Under the pieces are notes generated by a model. It worked only from the letters and a program-made list of their open reading frames with translations. It was not told the DNA's origin and did no database searches. The translations under genes and the position numbers were made by a program. A DNA stretch of 64,000 nucleotides, from positions 3,435,426-3,499,425 of the forward strand of contig NC_079894.1 in the NCBI RefSeq assembly GCF_024868665.1, written 5' to 3'. Shown here piece by piece: positions 43,226-53,943 of this stretch (position 1 is its first letter; each line of letters opens with the position of its first letter). Source of the stretch: Triplophysa rosa (taxonomy: Eukaryota > Chordata > Actinopteri > Cypriniformes > Nemacheilidae).

Positions 43226-43771
43226 TGTCATGAATGGTGGGTGGTGAGAGACACGGAGACAAGGACAGAGGACCCAAGTGCAGACAGCGGGTAAGGGATT
43301 AACACAAATTTTAATAAATAATAAGCAACAAAACAAAGACCCACGTGGGGGTAAAGTAACAAACATGGAAACAGGAACAAGACTAACTAAACTAACAGGA
43401 CTAGACTAAAACACATGACAACTACAAAGTAAACTAACTCAAAGACAGGAACTCACCACATTACACAAACATGACACAGTACACGCACAACAAACGTAGT
43501 ACAATACACGAGCACAGGACAAAGAAACAAGAGGGTATATATAGGTAAGACAAACGAGGGATAACGACATGGGGCAGGTGTAGAACATCAAACACTCAGG
43601 GAAAGATAACGAGGAAACGAGATGGCGGGAACAGAGACGAGACACTGGAGAGAATGTATATTATTGTCAAAAAGACAATAATATGTTTCTCTCCACACAT
43701 AACCAAAGGCTTTGCCATGGCTCTGCTACAGGACCAAGACAGACATGACTAAATGAAGCAGAGCCATGACA
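43226..43771 (-). repeat. Solo LTR (TGTCATG family), duplicate copy
   Basis: Same as 36501-37046, with the ATGTG duplication also retained. Confidence 0.9.
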
Positions 43772-44269
43772 ATGTGTTTATATCCTGATACGGTGCCGAC
43801 GCACATAAATCCATGGGTGTCACGCGTGTAGCACGTTAAAGTGTGTTGTGCATTCACTCCGACACTCAGAACAGACAGATGACACATTTAAATAACATGA
43901 TTCCGCGACTGCGAGTCTGCATCTAGATAAGTGGACTCAATGCAACACACAAACAAGCACCAACTACAAGCAGCTCAGTCTAAAATGCACCTGCCAAACT
44001 GTTTTACATGCGTGCTACACTGGCTAATTTATTCTTAGCACAGACCGTGAGTTGCTACACTGCAACTCGCTGAAAAAGTATTTTAACTACTAAAAAAGCA
44101 TAAAATCATATAATTTCGATATAAACAATATTGGCTCATCATGCTTGGCTTTGGGAAAACAAATACATATCCCCAAATCTCAATACACCGCCCAGGCCCA
44201 GTAAAAGGTAGTAAAACGATATCGTTTTCAAAAAAAGAAATTACATTTTTCTTAGAAAACAAAACTCAC

Positions 44270-44445
44270 CAATGAAACATATCGTAATTTCTATGATTTC
44301 TCATCAATTTCATGCCATGGCCACATCTTGAGCACGTTACTGTGCTTGCCAGTAACTGTTTGCTTTGAAGCCATTTAATGAGCTTGAGATTCCTTTTAGG
44401 AGATGGTTTCTTAGTCGCAAAAAGCAATAATTTTGTCAACAACAT
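44270..44445 (-). pseudogene. Merlin exon 1, duplicate copy
   Basis: Same as 37545-37720, including the donor and the E2F-like upstream site. Confidence 0.76.
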
Positions 44446-44750
44446 TGTTAGCGCTCCTCTTTATCACATGACTTTCCTTGGAAAGTACTTACTTGGGCGC
44501 GCGAAAATCCCGCCACCACCATATGCCCCACCTAGTGTTGGGAATTGAGGCTCATTTTATGGATTGGGATCATTTGATGCAGCTAAACTAAGAGCCCGAA
44601 ATTGCACTGAAGATATTCGTGTTTGAGTGACCATGAACATTAAGCCACTAAATGGATTTTCTGTGCGTTATTATTATTAAAAAAGAAAGAAAACAGAAAG
44701 AAATAATTTACTCTAAGATGTGAGCTGACTCACATCTTAGATATAGGAGG

Positions 44751-45626
44751 ATGATGTGGCAGGAGTTGAGGAAGGAATTTCCCAACCGCATTGATCCTCG
44801 AACACTCAAGGGAGAACAGATGGGAGAGGATGAGAACCCAGCCACCTACGTACAAAGACAGCTAAGAAAATGGAAGCAAGAACTGGAAAGAGATCCTGAA
44901 GGGGACCTGGTGATGGCAGCACTGTTCAGAAATGCCATGATTGACTCTATGCCGCCTCCGGTAAAAGAAAGATTGGAGGACGTAGTGGGTCTGAACTCAA
45001 AGTCACACAAGGAGTTCTGTGATCATGTGACCAATGCTGTAGAGCAGTACAGAAAGAGCGAGCAGAAACTGAAAAACCAAGAGAAAGAACTTCAAAGAAA
45101 GCTGGTACAGCTGCAGCTTGAAGAACTGGCCAGAAAGAATAAGACGCAAGCCGTGGTCAAAGACAAAGACAAAGAAGAAGACTATGCAGCAATGATGGCT
45201 CCAGTAAATGCTCCAGCACTTATGACACAGCAACCTGGCATAGGAGCCACTGCACAACAAGCACCCGGAAGTGGACCACAACAGCCAGCGCCTATTGTCA
45301 TCTACGTAAAGCCTGAACAGCAAAACAGATTTGGGCCAAGGCCTATGCAAAGAGGACAAGGAAGACCTAACCAGGGAAGAAACCCATGCTGGGGATGTGG
45401 GCAACCAGGACACAACAGAAGGGAGTGTCCTACTAACCCATGGAACACAGACCAGCAACAAGGTTCTCGATGGCAGGCAAACCGCCAACAGCAAACACAA
45501 TGGCAGGGTCAAGGACAACAAGAACAACAAGGACCTCATTGGCAAGACCAACAGAATCAACCCTGGCAGAATCAACAGCAGCAGGGACCGGTCAATCCAT
45601 GGCGAGGTCCAGATGTTGGCTACTAG
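44751..45626 (+). CDS. gag: ERV-2 gag, duplicate copy
   Basis: Encodes the same 291 residues as 38026-38901, including the zinc knuckle from Cys213, and the same TAG followed by an in-frame protease. Identity at every residue contrasts with the diverged downstream part. Confidence 0.88.
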   Translation: MMWQELRKEFPNRIDPRTLKGEQMGEDENPATYVQRQLRKWKQELERDPEGDLVMAALFRNAMIDSMPPPVKERLEDVVGLNSKSHKEFCDHVTNAVEQYRKSEQKLKNQEKELQRKLVQLQLEELARKNKTQAVVKDKDKEEDYAAMMAPVNAPALMTQQPGIGATAQQAPGSGPQQPAPIVIYVKPEQQNRFGPRPMQRGQGRPNQGRNPCWGCGQPGHNRRECPTNPWNTDQQQGSRWQANRQQQTQWQGQGQQEQQGPHWQDQQNQPWQNQQQQGPVNPWRGPDVGY

Positions 45627-46406
45627 GGCTGCCCAGAAGTTCCTACTGGGAGGGGTCAGCATCCAATGATAACTGAGAATGCTGATACAGAACCTATGCT
45701 GCAGGTTAAGATTGAAGGCAAGATCACACCAATGATGATAGACACTGGAGCAACATACACATGTATAAATTCAGAATATGCCTCACACCTCCCAATGTCT
45801 GGAAAATTCACAAAGACAGTAGGATTTTCGGGAAAAACGCAGCTAATTCCAATAACAGCTCCAGTTTGTCTAAGGACCAAGGACAAAGAAGTAACATTGC
45901 CCATTTTAGTATCAGAACAACCCCTGTTAATCTGTTAGGAAGAGATGCCCTCTGCAAGTTAAAGATACAAATACTATGTTCCCCAGAAGGTATTTACATT
46001 GAAACCAAGAGAGTCAGACAAATGGTAATCACAACCCCCCAAGCTAATGCTTACTAGTTAGGAAATTTAGAGGAAGAGGTAGGGAAGACATTACAAAAAT
46101 GGGAAAAGTTTATTAAGGAACAAATCGAAGAGCCCAAATTACCCGAATTAGAACCCCACTGTACCATGATCTATGACCCATTACGCAGAGTAGACATAGA
46201 AAGAAGATGGTTACAAGAAACCAAAGACATTGAAGTTCCCCTTGTTTCACAGCATATAATCATAGGCCCACAAGGAGCAGCATTACAAGTTGATGAGAAT
46301 GATTTTATTAAGAAATGGTTCCAGGTCCCAAACTCAGTTCCCCATATCACACTATATTTAGAGAAGGATAGTGAGTCTAAGGAAATAGGCCCAATGATGA
46401 AAAAAG
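45627..46406 (+). pseudogene. pro: ERV-2 protease and linker, duplicate copy
   Basis: Same layout and the same frameshift and TAG as 38902-39681, with substitutions such as DTGAT for DTGAA and ETKRV for ESKGV. Both H-x-T motifs are kept. It ends abruptly at GPMMKK, joined to an L2 3' end. Confidence 0.8.
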
Positions 46407-47345
46407 GAGGGTTTAGGCTGCATTAGTTAGATCAACCGGAACCAAAAACACAACTGATGTACTTGTTGCATCAAAGAGTACAGAACAGTACTCTACTCTC
46501 AGCCAGTCTTGTCTCATTGTTCCAAGGTTACCACAGCGAGCAGGATGCAGTTCATGGCCTGACCTGATGGTAGAGCGGAGAATGGGAAGTGGGGACCTGA
46601 CAAGAGCTGAGATGATAGAGCTGGATAAAGAAGGACGCGGTCTCTTGACATGTCTTCACCACAAAATTTCAAATGCTATTAGATTATTAATGATAATCTT
46701 AAACTATAATTTATTTTATTATTAAGTTTATTTATTTTATTTAGCCTTGTTGTGCAAGCTCTCTGGAGCTTGTGCAGAGGCAGCAGCTTTTGCCAGAGGG
46801 GAACTGGAATCCCCTGGTTGGGCCTGGGTTCTCCTGAGGTTTTTTTTCTCGATTAGAGTTTTGGGTTCCTCGCCACCGTTTGCATACTGTTTTTGCACTA
46901 TCTGCCTGACCGGGGGGGCTGCTTTAGAATTTTAAAGTTTTACTTAATTAATATTGCATATAGGAATTTATAGTCTGTTATATTTGACCTGTGCTTCTCT
47001 CTCCTTTATCCTAAATGTGTGCTCTCACTGAGCGTGTGTGTGTGTGTGTGTGCATACTTGTCTGTGTACGTACGTGTGTGTGTGTTGTGTGTGTGTGCGT
47101 GCGCATCCGTGTGTGTGTGTGTGTCTCTATGTCTATGTGTGTTAGTACATGTGCATATTGTGTGTGTGGAGTGTTTTGTATGTGGGTATGTCTGTCTTCT
47201 GTGTTTTCAACCTTTTCTTGTTTTTGCAGGTACAACTTTAATTATTTTGCTTATAGTCAATATGTCTCATGTACAGCTGCTTTGTAACAATGAAAATTGT
47301 AAAAGCACTTTATAAATAAAGTTGAGTTGAGTTGAGTTGAGTTGA
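46407..47345 (+). mobile_element. L2-type LINE 3' UTR and (TTGAG)n tail
   Basis: Matches 34461-35456, a few percent diverged and with a shorter GT tract (about 47033-47135). No ORF. Confidence 0.88.
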
Positions 47346-48399
47346 AAAATCCTTCACAGCAGCACTGGCCAAAACTCTTACATGAGTGAAACACGATTAT
47401 GGTTCGCGCGTGGACATTCTCTTCACCGTCACTGGGTGATGACATATGGGCGCACTATTTATCTTGCTGGGTTATGCGTATAACTCCTTTGCCGGGAGAA
47501 TTATCCAATAAGGAACTAAGTAAAGTTGTTACGTAACGATTTTTCATGTTCGAAAAAACTTTCCGAAACCTGTACGAACACTGGGGGAGTGCATCGAGCA
47601 CAGAAATGCTACATAATACGTCCAACTCATTTTTTGACAAGTTGAACATGTTAAGCATGAGAAGACTGCACGTTAAACATTGTAATGAAGTCAGAATGCA
47701 TGACACACCGTTGCACCCCCCCTTTAAAACACCAATGCGTATAAGCCCTAGCAGGCCTTCATCAGGGTGTAAGACAAGAGCAATCAAATATGAATCCAAG
47801 TGACTAAACATAGGCTACGTTCGAAATCACATACTTCCTTGCTATATAGAAGGCAAAATGCAACTTTTTTCGAACCGGCAACCTTCTGGTCATGAGTCCG
47901 ACTCGATAACCATTAGGCCACGACTGCAAATAATACAATAGGTGCTTATACCAAGTTTCTAGTTTCCACAAAAGCCAGAACAATACCTGTTTAGAGAAAG
48001 ATGCTAAAAAAAATCACGTTCAGGATAGATACGGTTTGCGGCTGCTGGTAGGTGGTGTTTTCAGCGGAACGGTGTGCTTGTATACTTATTTATTGTTATT
48101 ATTATTATAAATAGTAGTAGGAGTCTTTTACAAGAACGTCATAAAAAGAGTATGCACGGCTTGTTTATATAGCTGTGTGTGCGTGTGTGTTTGTTTTTAT
48201 TACATTGTGGGGGCCTCAACATGTTAGCACCACTCACAAAGTGGGGACCGAAAACATGATGGGGACCAAATCCCGGTCCTCACAATGTTTTGCTTTTAAT
48301 GGCCTCAGGAGGCGTTGCTCTGCATTTGCACTGCCCCCCATGAACTATTGGTTTTCCCCACCCCCCCTCCCATTTTTGTTATTTTTATTGACCCACCCC
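47346..48399. other. No gene recognised except a SINE scrap
   Basis: Contains a tRNA-like block (47878-47937) and a GTGTGTG / GTGGGGACC stretch near 48175-48290. The small ORFs look spurious. Confidence 0.4.
47878..47937 (-). repeat. tRNA-derived SINE head fragment
   Basis: On the minus strand a tRNA-like sequence runs from GCAGTCGTGGCCTAATGG (A-box-like) through a CTCATGA anticodon loop to GGTTCGA (B box). It is truncated after the B box and is not a complete tRNA gene. Confidence 0.6.
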
Positions 48400-48840
48400 A
48401 ACCCTAGCATCATGATTACCTGTCTGCCCCTGATTTTGTTGTCAATCTTTTTCTGGTTCATGTCACTGTCTCAGTCTGTCTTGTCCTTTTAGTCACCTTT
48501 AGGAGCGTCAGGATGTCTCTCCTTAAGGTGGGGGTTCTGTAGTGATTCTGCCTCATCTTGTCATGTCTTTCCTGATCTTGTGGCAGAATACCGGCAGGAT
48601 CCCTTGTTTTATGTGGCGAGAGACGTGTTGGCCCTTTTGGCCTTCCACATACTCTCTCTCTCTGGTGTCGCGTCTTTGTCCCCGCCCTCTTGTATCCCTC
48701 GTTATAGCTTGTTAATTAGTTCATGCCCCGCACCTGTCCCTTCTTGATTTTCTTCCCTTTATATAGTCCTCATGTTTCATTGTCCTGTGCTCGGTCATTG
48801 TATTCACTGTGTGTATTCTTGCTGTGATCCATGGTGTGTA
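48400..48840 (+). mobile_element. Gypsy-type 3' end with polypurine tract and LTR start
   Basis: AAGGTGGGGGTTC (48526-48538) resembles a gypsy polypurine tract; an LTR-like stretch with a TATATAG box near 48772 follows. The end of the LTR is not defined. Confidence 0.5.
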
Positions 48841-48970
48841 TTGATTTGGTAAAAATCGATCTTGAAGTTCAAAAAATCTCTCAGACAAAGAAGGTCCAGG
48901 TGTCAAGGAGTTAACTTTATTTGATCAGGCCAAACAAAGTGAGATGTCCCAAGTCATCTGAAAACTTGGT

Positions 48971-50870
48971 GTTCCCTTTCTGTCGGTCTCTCGACGTTGT
49001 GTCGAACCGACAGATGGGGTTCGTCCCTGAGAACCAATCGTTTCCGACTACTTAGAAAAGGCCAATGAAAATTGGCAAATTAAATTTGCATGCCGGACTC
49101 CGCCCCGGAAATCCGGGTATAAAAGAGAGACGGCGTGCATCATTCATTCACCTTTCGTTCTTCGGAGCATTCGGTTATGAAGATCTTCTCTTGCTACTTA
49201 ACGAAAAACTTCTATTGCCGGTTCTACGACATGGTGCAGCGGACTGTCCCTTCCTGCAGCGACTTCCCCTGGGCATCTCGGCGGTTCCAGAGGTGTTCGA
49301 GCCTGCAGACGGTGACTCACCATCTGCATTCTAAAAGTTCTAATTTCTCCAGCGCGGCATGTCCCGCTGTTCTCATGGGTGTGGTGTCCTCATCGAGGAA
49401 GGGGACAAGCACGATGTCTGTGTCAGGTGTTTGGGGGTCCAACACGCTGAGGCAGCCTTCGTGGACTCATCTTGCCCGCACTTCGGGCAGATGGTCATAG
49501 AGATGTTGCGGTCATGGGTGGATGTCTTCTCCAGAGAACCAGCCACCAACTCGCAGGCTTCCCGGGCTGTGACGAGGATGGCTAAGGTCATTCCGTCCAC
49601 CAGGGCGAGCGGCAAGGGTGATATGGGGGTTTCTGTGAGCGCTAATCCGTCAGCCAAGTGCTCGCGAACCGCTCGCACCCCGTCTCGCTCGCATCACTGT
49701 TCCCTAGCAGGCGGTGCCACACCGTCAGCGTCCTCCTTCACGTATTCGGACACAATGCGTGATGATGATGAGATGTCTATCGCAGCATCGGAGAGCGAAT
49801 TGCTGGCATCCGATCCCGACGACTCTTTGCAGCTCCCCCCCAAGGGGTCGAGATGTCGGCCATGCTTTCCCGGGCCGCCATGTGCATTGGGTTAGAGTGC
49901 ACTCCGGTGCCTCTCCCCCAGCGCTCCCGGAAGTGCATGTGGAACTGATGAAGATGTGGAACGCCCCTTTCTCGGCATGTACACGTCAAACCGGTTCCGT
50001 CGCTCTCTCTTCCCTCGATGGTGGGGCAGCTAAGGCTTACGTCGGCGTGCCCCAGGTGGAACGTGCAGTCGCGGTGCACCTGTGCCCGCAGGCGGCGTCC
50101 ACCTGGAGAGGTCGACCGAAACTCCCGTCCAAGGAGTGTAGGACTTCAGCATCGCTGGTGTCGAAGGGCTACGCTGCTGCGGGCCAAGCTGCCTCCTCTC
50201 TCCACGCCATGGCCATCCTGCAGGTCCCCCAGGCCAAGGCGTTGAAAGAGATCCACGAGGGTAAGACCGACCCGGGGTTAATGCAGGAAATCCGCACCAC
50301 CACCGACCTCGCTCTAAGGGCGACCAAGGTGACCGCGCGGGCCCTGGGTCGGGCGATGTCCACCATGGTGGTCCAGGAGAGGCACCTCTGGCTCAACCTT
50401 GCGCAGATGAGCAACGCCGAGAAAGTCCGCTTTCTCGATGGGCCCATTGTGCAGGGTGGGCTGTTTGGTGACACTGTCGAGGACTTCGCTCAGCAGTTCT
50501 CAACAGTGAAGAAGCAGACGGAGGCGATTAGCCACATCCTACCCCGCCGGGACTCGGCCGCCCACAGGCCTTAGAGATCCCGTGCGGCCTCTGCTCCCCA
50601 GCAGCCCCGGCCCTCTTCGAAGCCAGCTCCGGTTCCAGCGCTCCCTACCCAGGCGGCACCCCGGAAAAGGGCATCGAAGACAGAAAAGGGCCCTACGGGG
50701 GCCTAGCGCCCACTTTTTCACAAAAAGAGTTTCCAATCTCCCTGGGTGTTCTTCACAGCCGCTCTCACCCTCTGTCAGATGGTGTTTGGCCACTTGACGT
50801 TGCGTCTTGGCGAGGCACAACATCGAATGTATTTTGCAGCCATCAGCACTCTCAAATCGACGGTACGTGG
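48971..50870 (+). mobile_element. DIRS element, 5' part only
   Basis: Begins with the DIRS end block (CTGTCGGTCTCTCGACGTTG) and a TATAAAAGAG box near 49118, includes gag and the start of the RT leader, and stops at about 50870 where homology to the minus-strand DIRS (near 28480) ends. Confidence 0.85.
49359..50574 (+). pseudogene. DIRS gag, frameshifted
   Basis: The first frame (49359-49895) starts MSRCSHGCGVLIEEGDKHDVC, a Cys/His-rich opening, and runs through PSRSHHCSLAGG to LQLPPKG. A frameshift near 49850 moves coding to the frame ending at 50574, with SLDGGAAKAYVGVPQVERAV, GQAASSLHAMAILQV, ALGRAMSTMVVQERHLWLNL and QKQTEAI-like (KKQTEAISHILPRR) segments. It is the most complete gag of the DIRS copies here. 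The RT leader begins downstream but is cut. Confidence 0.8.
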
Positions 50871-51274
50871 AGATGCTTTGTTCAACATTCTTAGCTTGCT
50901 TAATGGATACTAATTATTCCCAGTGTGAATAACCATTTTGTTTTTCACTAATGCATAAAACGGCAATATAATGCATAATGTGGTCATCACAACTTTATTA
51001 TCTTGTTTGTTCTGTAAAGCCTATAAGAACATGCATACAAAATGTTTTCTCCTTAATAATAAAATAAGTGGTATTTTCTCAAATGGTAAAAGTAAGTTTT
51101 AAATTATAATAGCTCTGTTAGATCCATTAACCTTCACTTATAACCAACATGACTTGGGACTTTTATGTCATCTGTCCAAACACAACATTAAAGTACAGTT
51201 CTCTAGCTATTTAACAAGTTAATTTCACTGTTTGATGCATTGCCAAGATATTTACTTCATTTGTATTCCCTCAG
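50871..51274. other. AT-rich sequence, no gene
   Basis: Nothing recognised. Confidence 0.4.
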
Positions 51275-51412
51275 GTCACGTTAAGAGGATGCCCTGGAGC
51301 AAGGAGGAAATGCATGCTATAGAGAAACACATGATGAATTTGATAAAGAACAGTAAGGTGCCAGGAAAGGCAGTGATCACTTCACTACAAAGAAAGAATT
51401 TATCAAGTTAAT
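51275..51412 (+). pseudogene. Possible exon with SANT-like motif
   Basis: After an acceptor-like TTCCCTCAG a frame reads VKRMPWSKEEMHAIEKHMM followed by SKVPGKA and a stop at 51412. The W-S-K-E-E pattern and following helix resemble a Myb/SANT-like repeat found in many fish repetitive proteins. No other exon is identified nearby. Confidence 0.4.
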
Positions 51413-51436
51413 TTTGTTAGTACTACAGACCATCCC

Positions 51437-51711
51437 TTACAGAAAAGCTGCATCAAATTTACATGCAAAAAAAAGCATGTGATCACATGTGTAATGTGAT
51501 TTTTGGATCACTGTTAATCCCATGTGTAAAAACCCAAGGATGTAATCACATGTGCAGCATGCGGTCTTGTATTATCCACATGTAATAACGTTTTTACATG
51601 AGAATTTTAATGGGATTAACACACAAGTGTTCCAAAAATCACACAAATTCAAATTGCTCACATGTGATCACGTGTAAAAAGTCGTGAAACTCATGTTTTT
51701 TTTCGTAAGAG
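51437..51711. mobile_element. Palindromic MITE
   Basis: An imperfect 275-bp palindrome rich in CACATGTGATCAC motifs on both arms (CATGTGATCACATGTG at about 51477, CACATGTGATCACGTG at about 51660); ends CTTACAGAAAA and TTTTTCGTAAG. Confidence 0.65.
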
Positions 51712-52189
51712 ATTTTGTTCTCTATGGACACATTTGCGTTATATTTTGAAAATCAAAATGAGTTGCTGCAATTACCACGGAGCAATAAGGTTCATATTAT
51801 GATGTCACAGACATGCATTTTATGAAGTTATGCTTTTACTTATCAGTAAGTTTTAAGAAACTTTGAATTAAGAAATACATACAAAGAAAAAGTGTTTTAT
51901 GAGTTTCATACTCTCGACTAGTGTTTTTAACACAGGATTGAGAGTTTTTTGTAAGTAATGAGTTTTAAAAAATATGTTCAGACGACACATGACATGTTCA
52001 TGTCACATGTTTTGGGAGTGTTTTAATGAAACTGAACCACCTCAGCATCTGTGGAATATTTTAATAAAGATTGTGGCGAGTGAAGCAACGAGACATACAC
52101 AGAATAGCATTAACCAACCCCGGAGAGTGCTTTATTTAAAAATGGTGAAAGTGAAGGGTGAATGTGAAGGGTACAACCGCCAGTGGGGA
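51712..52189. other. No gene recognised
   Basis: AT-rich to 52080, then mixed sequence up to the DIRS terminus. Confidence 0.4.
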
Positions 52190-53191
52190 AAACGTTTTGG
52201 TTACGGATGTAACCTCGGTTCCCTGATGGAGGGAACGAGACGTTGTGTCGAAATGACAGAATGGGGTTTGTCTTGAGAACCTATCATCTTCTGAGTATTT
52301 AGAAAAGGCCAATGAAAATTGGCGAATGAAATTTGCATGCCGGGCTCCTCCCCGGATGTCCGGGTATAAGAGGGTGCACATTCATTCACCTTTGGTCTGA
52401 GGAGCCTAAAGCATCCTCCCCCGACCGCTGGGGTGGGCAGCCAGTGTTGTGGCATGAGGGACACAACGTCTCGTTCCCTCCATCAGGGAACCGAGGTTAC
52501 ATCCGTAACCAAGACGTTCCCTTTCTGTCGGTCTCTCGACGTTGTGTCGAACCGACAGAATGGGGTTCCTATGAAAAACACCACAGCACTGAGCCGCGTC
52601 ACAATCTCTGCGGAGCGACGTTGACTGGCCTGGGCGAGTCAGACGAAGACGCTAACGCGAAATTATGGCCGCTCCCCCTAGCGGACAGCTTCCCCAGGGG
52701 GGAGTTGTTGTCAGAGCCTCAGCTCCGAGAACCAAGTCCTGGTTAGGCCAAAGGGGCGTAACTAGTACTACTTGATGCTCCTCTTCCCTGGCCTTGCACA
52801 GGCCCTGTGCAATCAGGCTCACTGGGGGGAAGCGTACTTCCGCTTGTCCCGCGGCCAGCTGTGCGCAAGGGCATCCGTGCCGAGGGTACCTCGGACAGGG
52901 AGTACCAAAGCGGACAATGGGTGCAGTCCGGGGAGGCAACAGGACCACCTGTGCCTGGCCAAACTGCCCCAAATGAGCCGGCTGCACGGGGAGGGAGTCG
53001 CCACTCTCCGCGAGGCGTCAACTGACGAGAGAGCGCATCGGCTGTCTGGTTCAGGACACCCGGGATGTGTGTGGCTCGCAGAGAGCTGATCACCTGCTGA
53101 CTCCAGAGGAGGAGGCGTCGGGCGAGTCATGTTAGCTGCTGTGAGTGAAAGAAAACGCCACAGCAGCTGTGCTGTCCGACCGGACCAGCAC
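52190..53191 (-). mobile_element. DIRS fragment: terminal inverted repeats joined to RNase H region
   Basis: A perfect 51-bp inverted repeat (52199-52249 against 52460-52510) encloses a 210-bp loop. The DIRS end block follows, and after 52650 the minus strand encodes RNase H tail sequence (RATHIPGVLNQTADALSRQ). Most of the element is deleted. It stops at the ambiguous base 53192. Confidence 0.8.
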
Positions 53192-53192
53192 N
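53192..53192. other. Ambiguous base N at an element junction
   Basis: The only N in the window. DIRS sequence lies on its left and a truncated gypsy LTR on its right. Confidence 0.99.
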
Positions 53193-53910
53193 GTGGGATT
53201 CTCTTCAGGGGCAGACAAGGCCAACATAATAAACAAAAGCGGTCTTATTTTAGAGTACTAAATAACCTAGGATAATAAATAATAGAAAACAAAATACAAG
53301 GTATCTTATCTGTCTCCCTGAGGATAAACAAAGTAAAACTGTAAATCAAAATGGCGTCTAACCCCCTACCTCCAGAAACTTGGTGAAATATGTAAAAAGG
53401 TATTTACAATGTATGAGAGTGTACTTAAAATAACATAAAGTCCAAATCTCCGTATTCACAATACCATGTTCAGACATACAACAGATACTGGAATTAAGTT
53501 ACTAAATTCACAGCACACATACTCACATAATCAGATTTTAACTCTCTCGGCTACAAATGTTTCATTTTAGGTAGCAGTGAATAAGCATAGGAAGAATAAG
53601 TATATCCCAACAATAGTTACAAGAATCATGAAATCACAACAAATAGAATGAACCAAACATAACCATCAGCAAAAGGCACAAGAGCTCAATGGCACACAAG
53701 GTACACAAGGAACCCAAGGCCTCAAATGAGTGTTTGGGGCGGTCCTTATATACAAAGGGCACAAAGCGTAGGACCAATGACCATCTCCAAGTGGTTAGTA
53801 GAGACCACACCCATCTGGACTAGTGACATGTCTGCACACACGAACAAGAGAATGCAAAACACAAACAACACACTATAGCATAATGCATAAACTTTCTCCA
53901 GGTCATAACA
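53193..53910 (-). repeat. Gmr1-like gypsy 3' LTR, truncated
   Basis: Direct repeat of 58957-59676, about 2% different by eye. On the minus strand it starts TGTTATGACC after the polypurine tract GGGTGGGGG (53911-53919). About 90 bp at the LTR's end are missing at the N. Confidence 0.9.
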
Positions 53911-53943
53911 CCCCCACCCATAAACATAAAACATACAATGTTT

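Larger units (their letters stand above)
42182..46406. repeat. 4,225-bp duplicated segment, copy 2
   Basis: Direct copy of 35457-39681, lacking the fold-back insertion site that lies just beyond. Bounded on the left by an L2 5' end and on the right by an L2 3' end. Confidence 0.95.

Noticed and set aside
47878..47937. tRNA gene on the minus strand
   Set aside because: No 3' acceptor arm after the B box; truncated SINE head.
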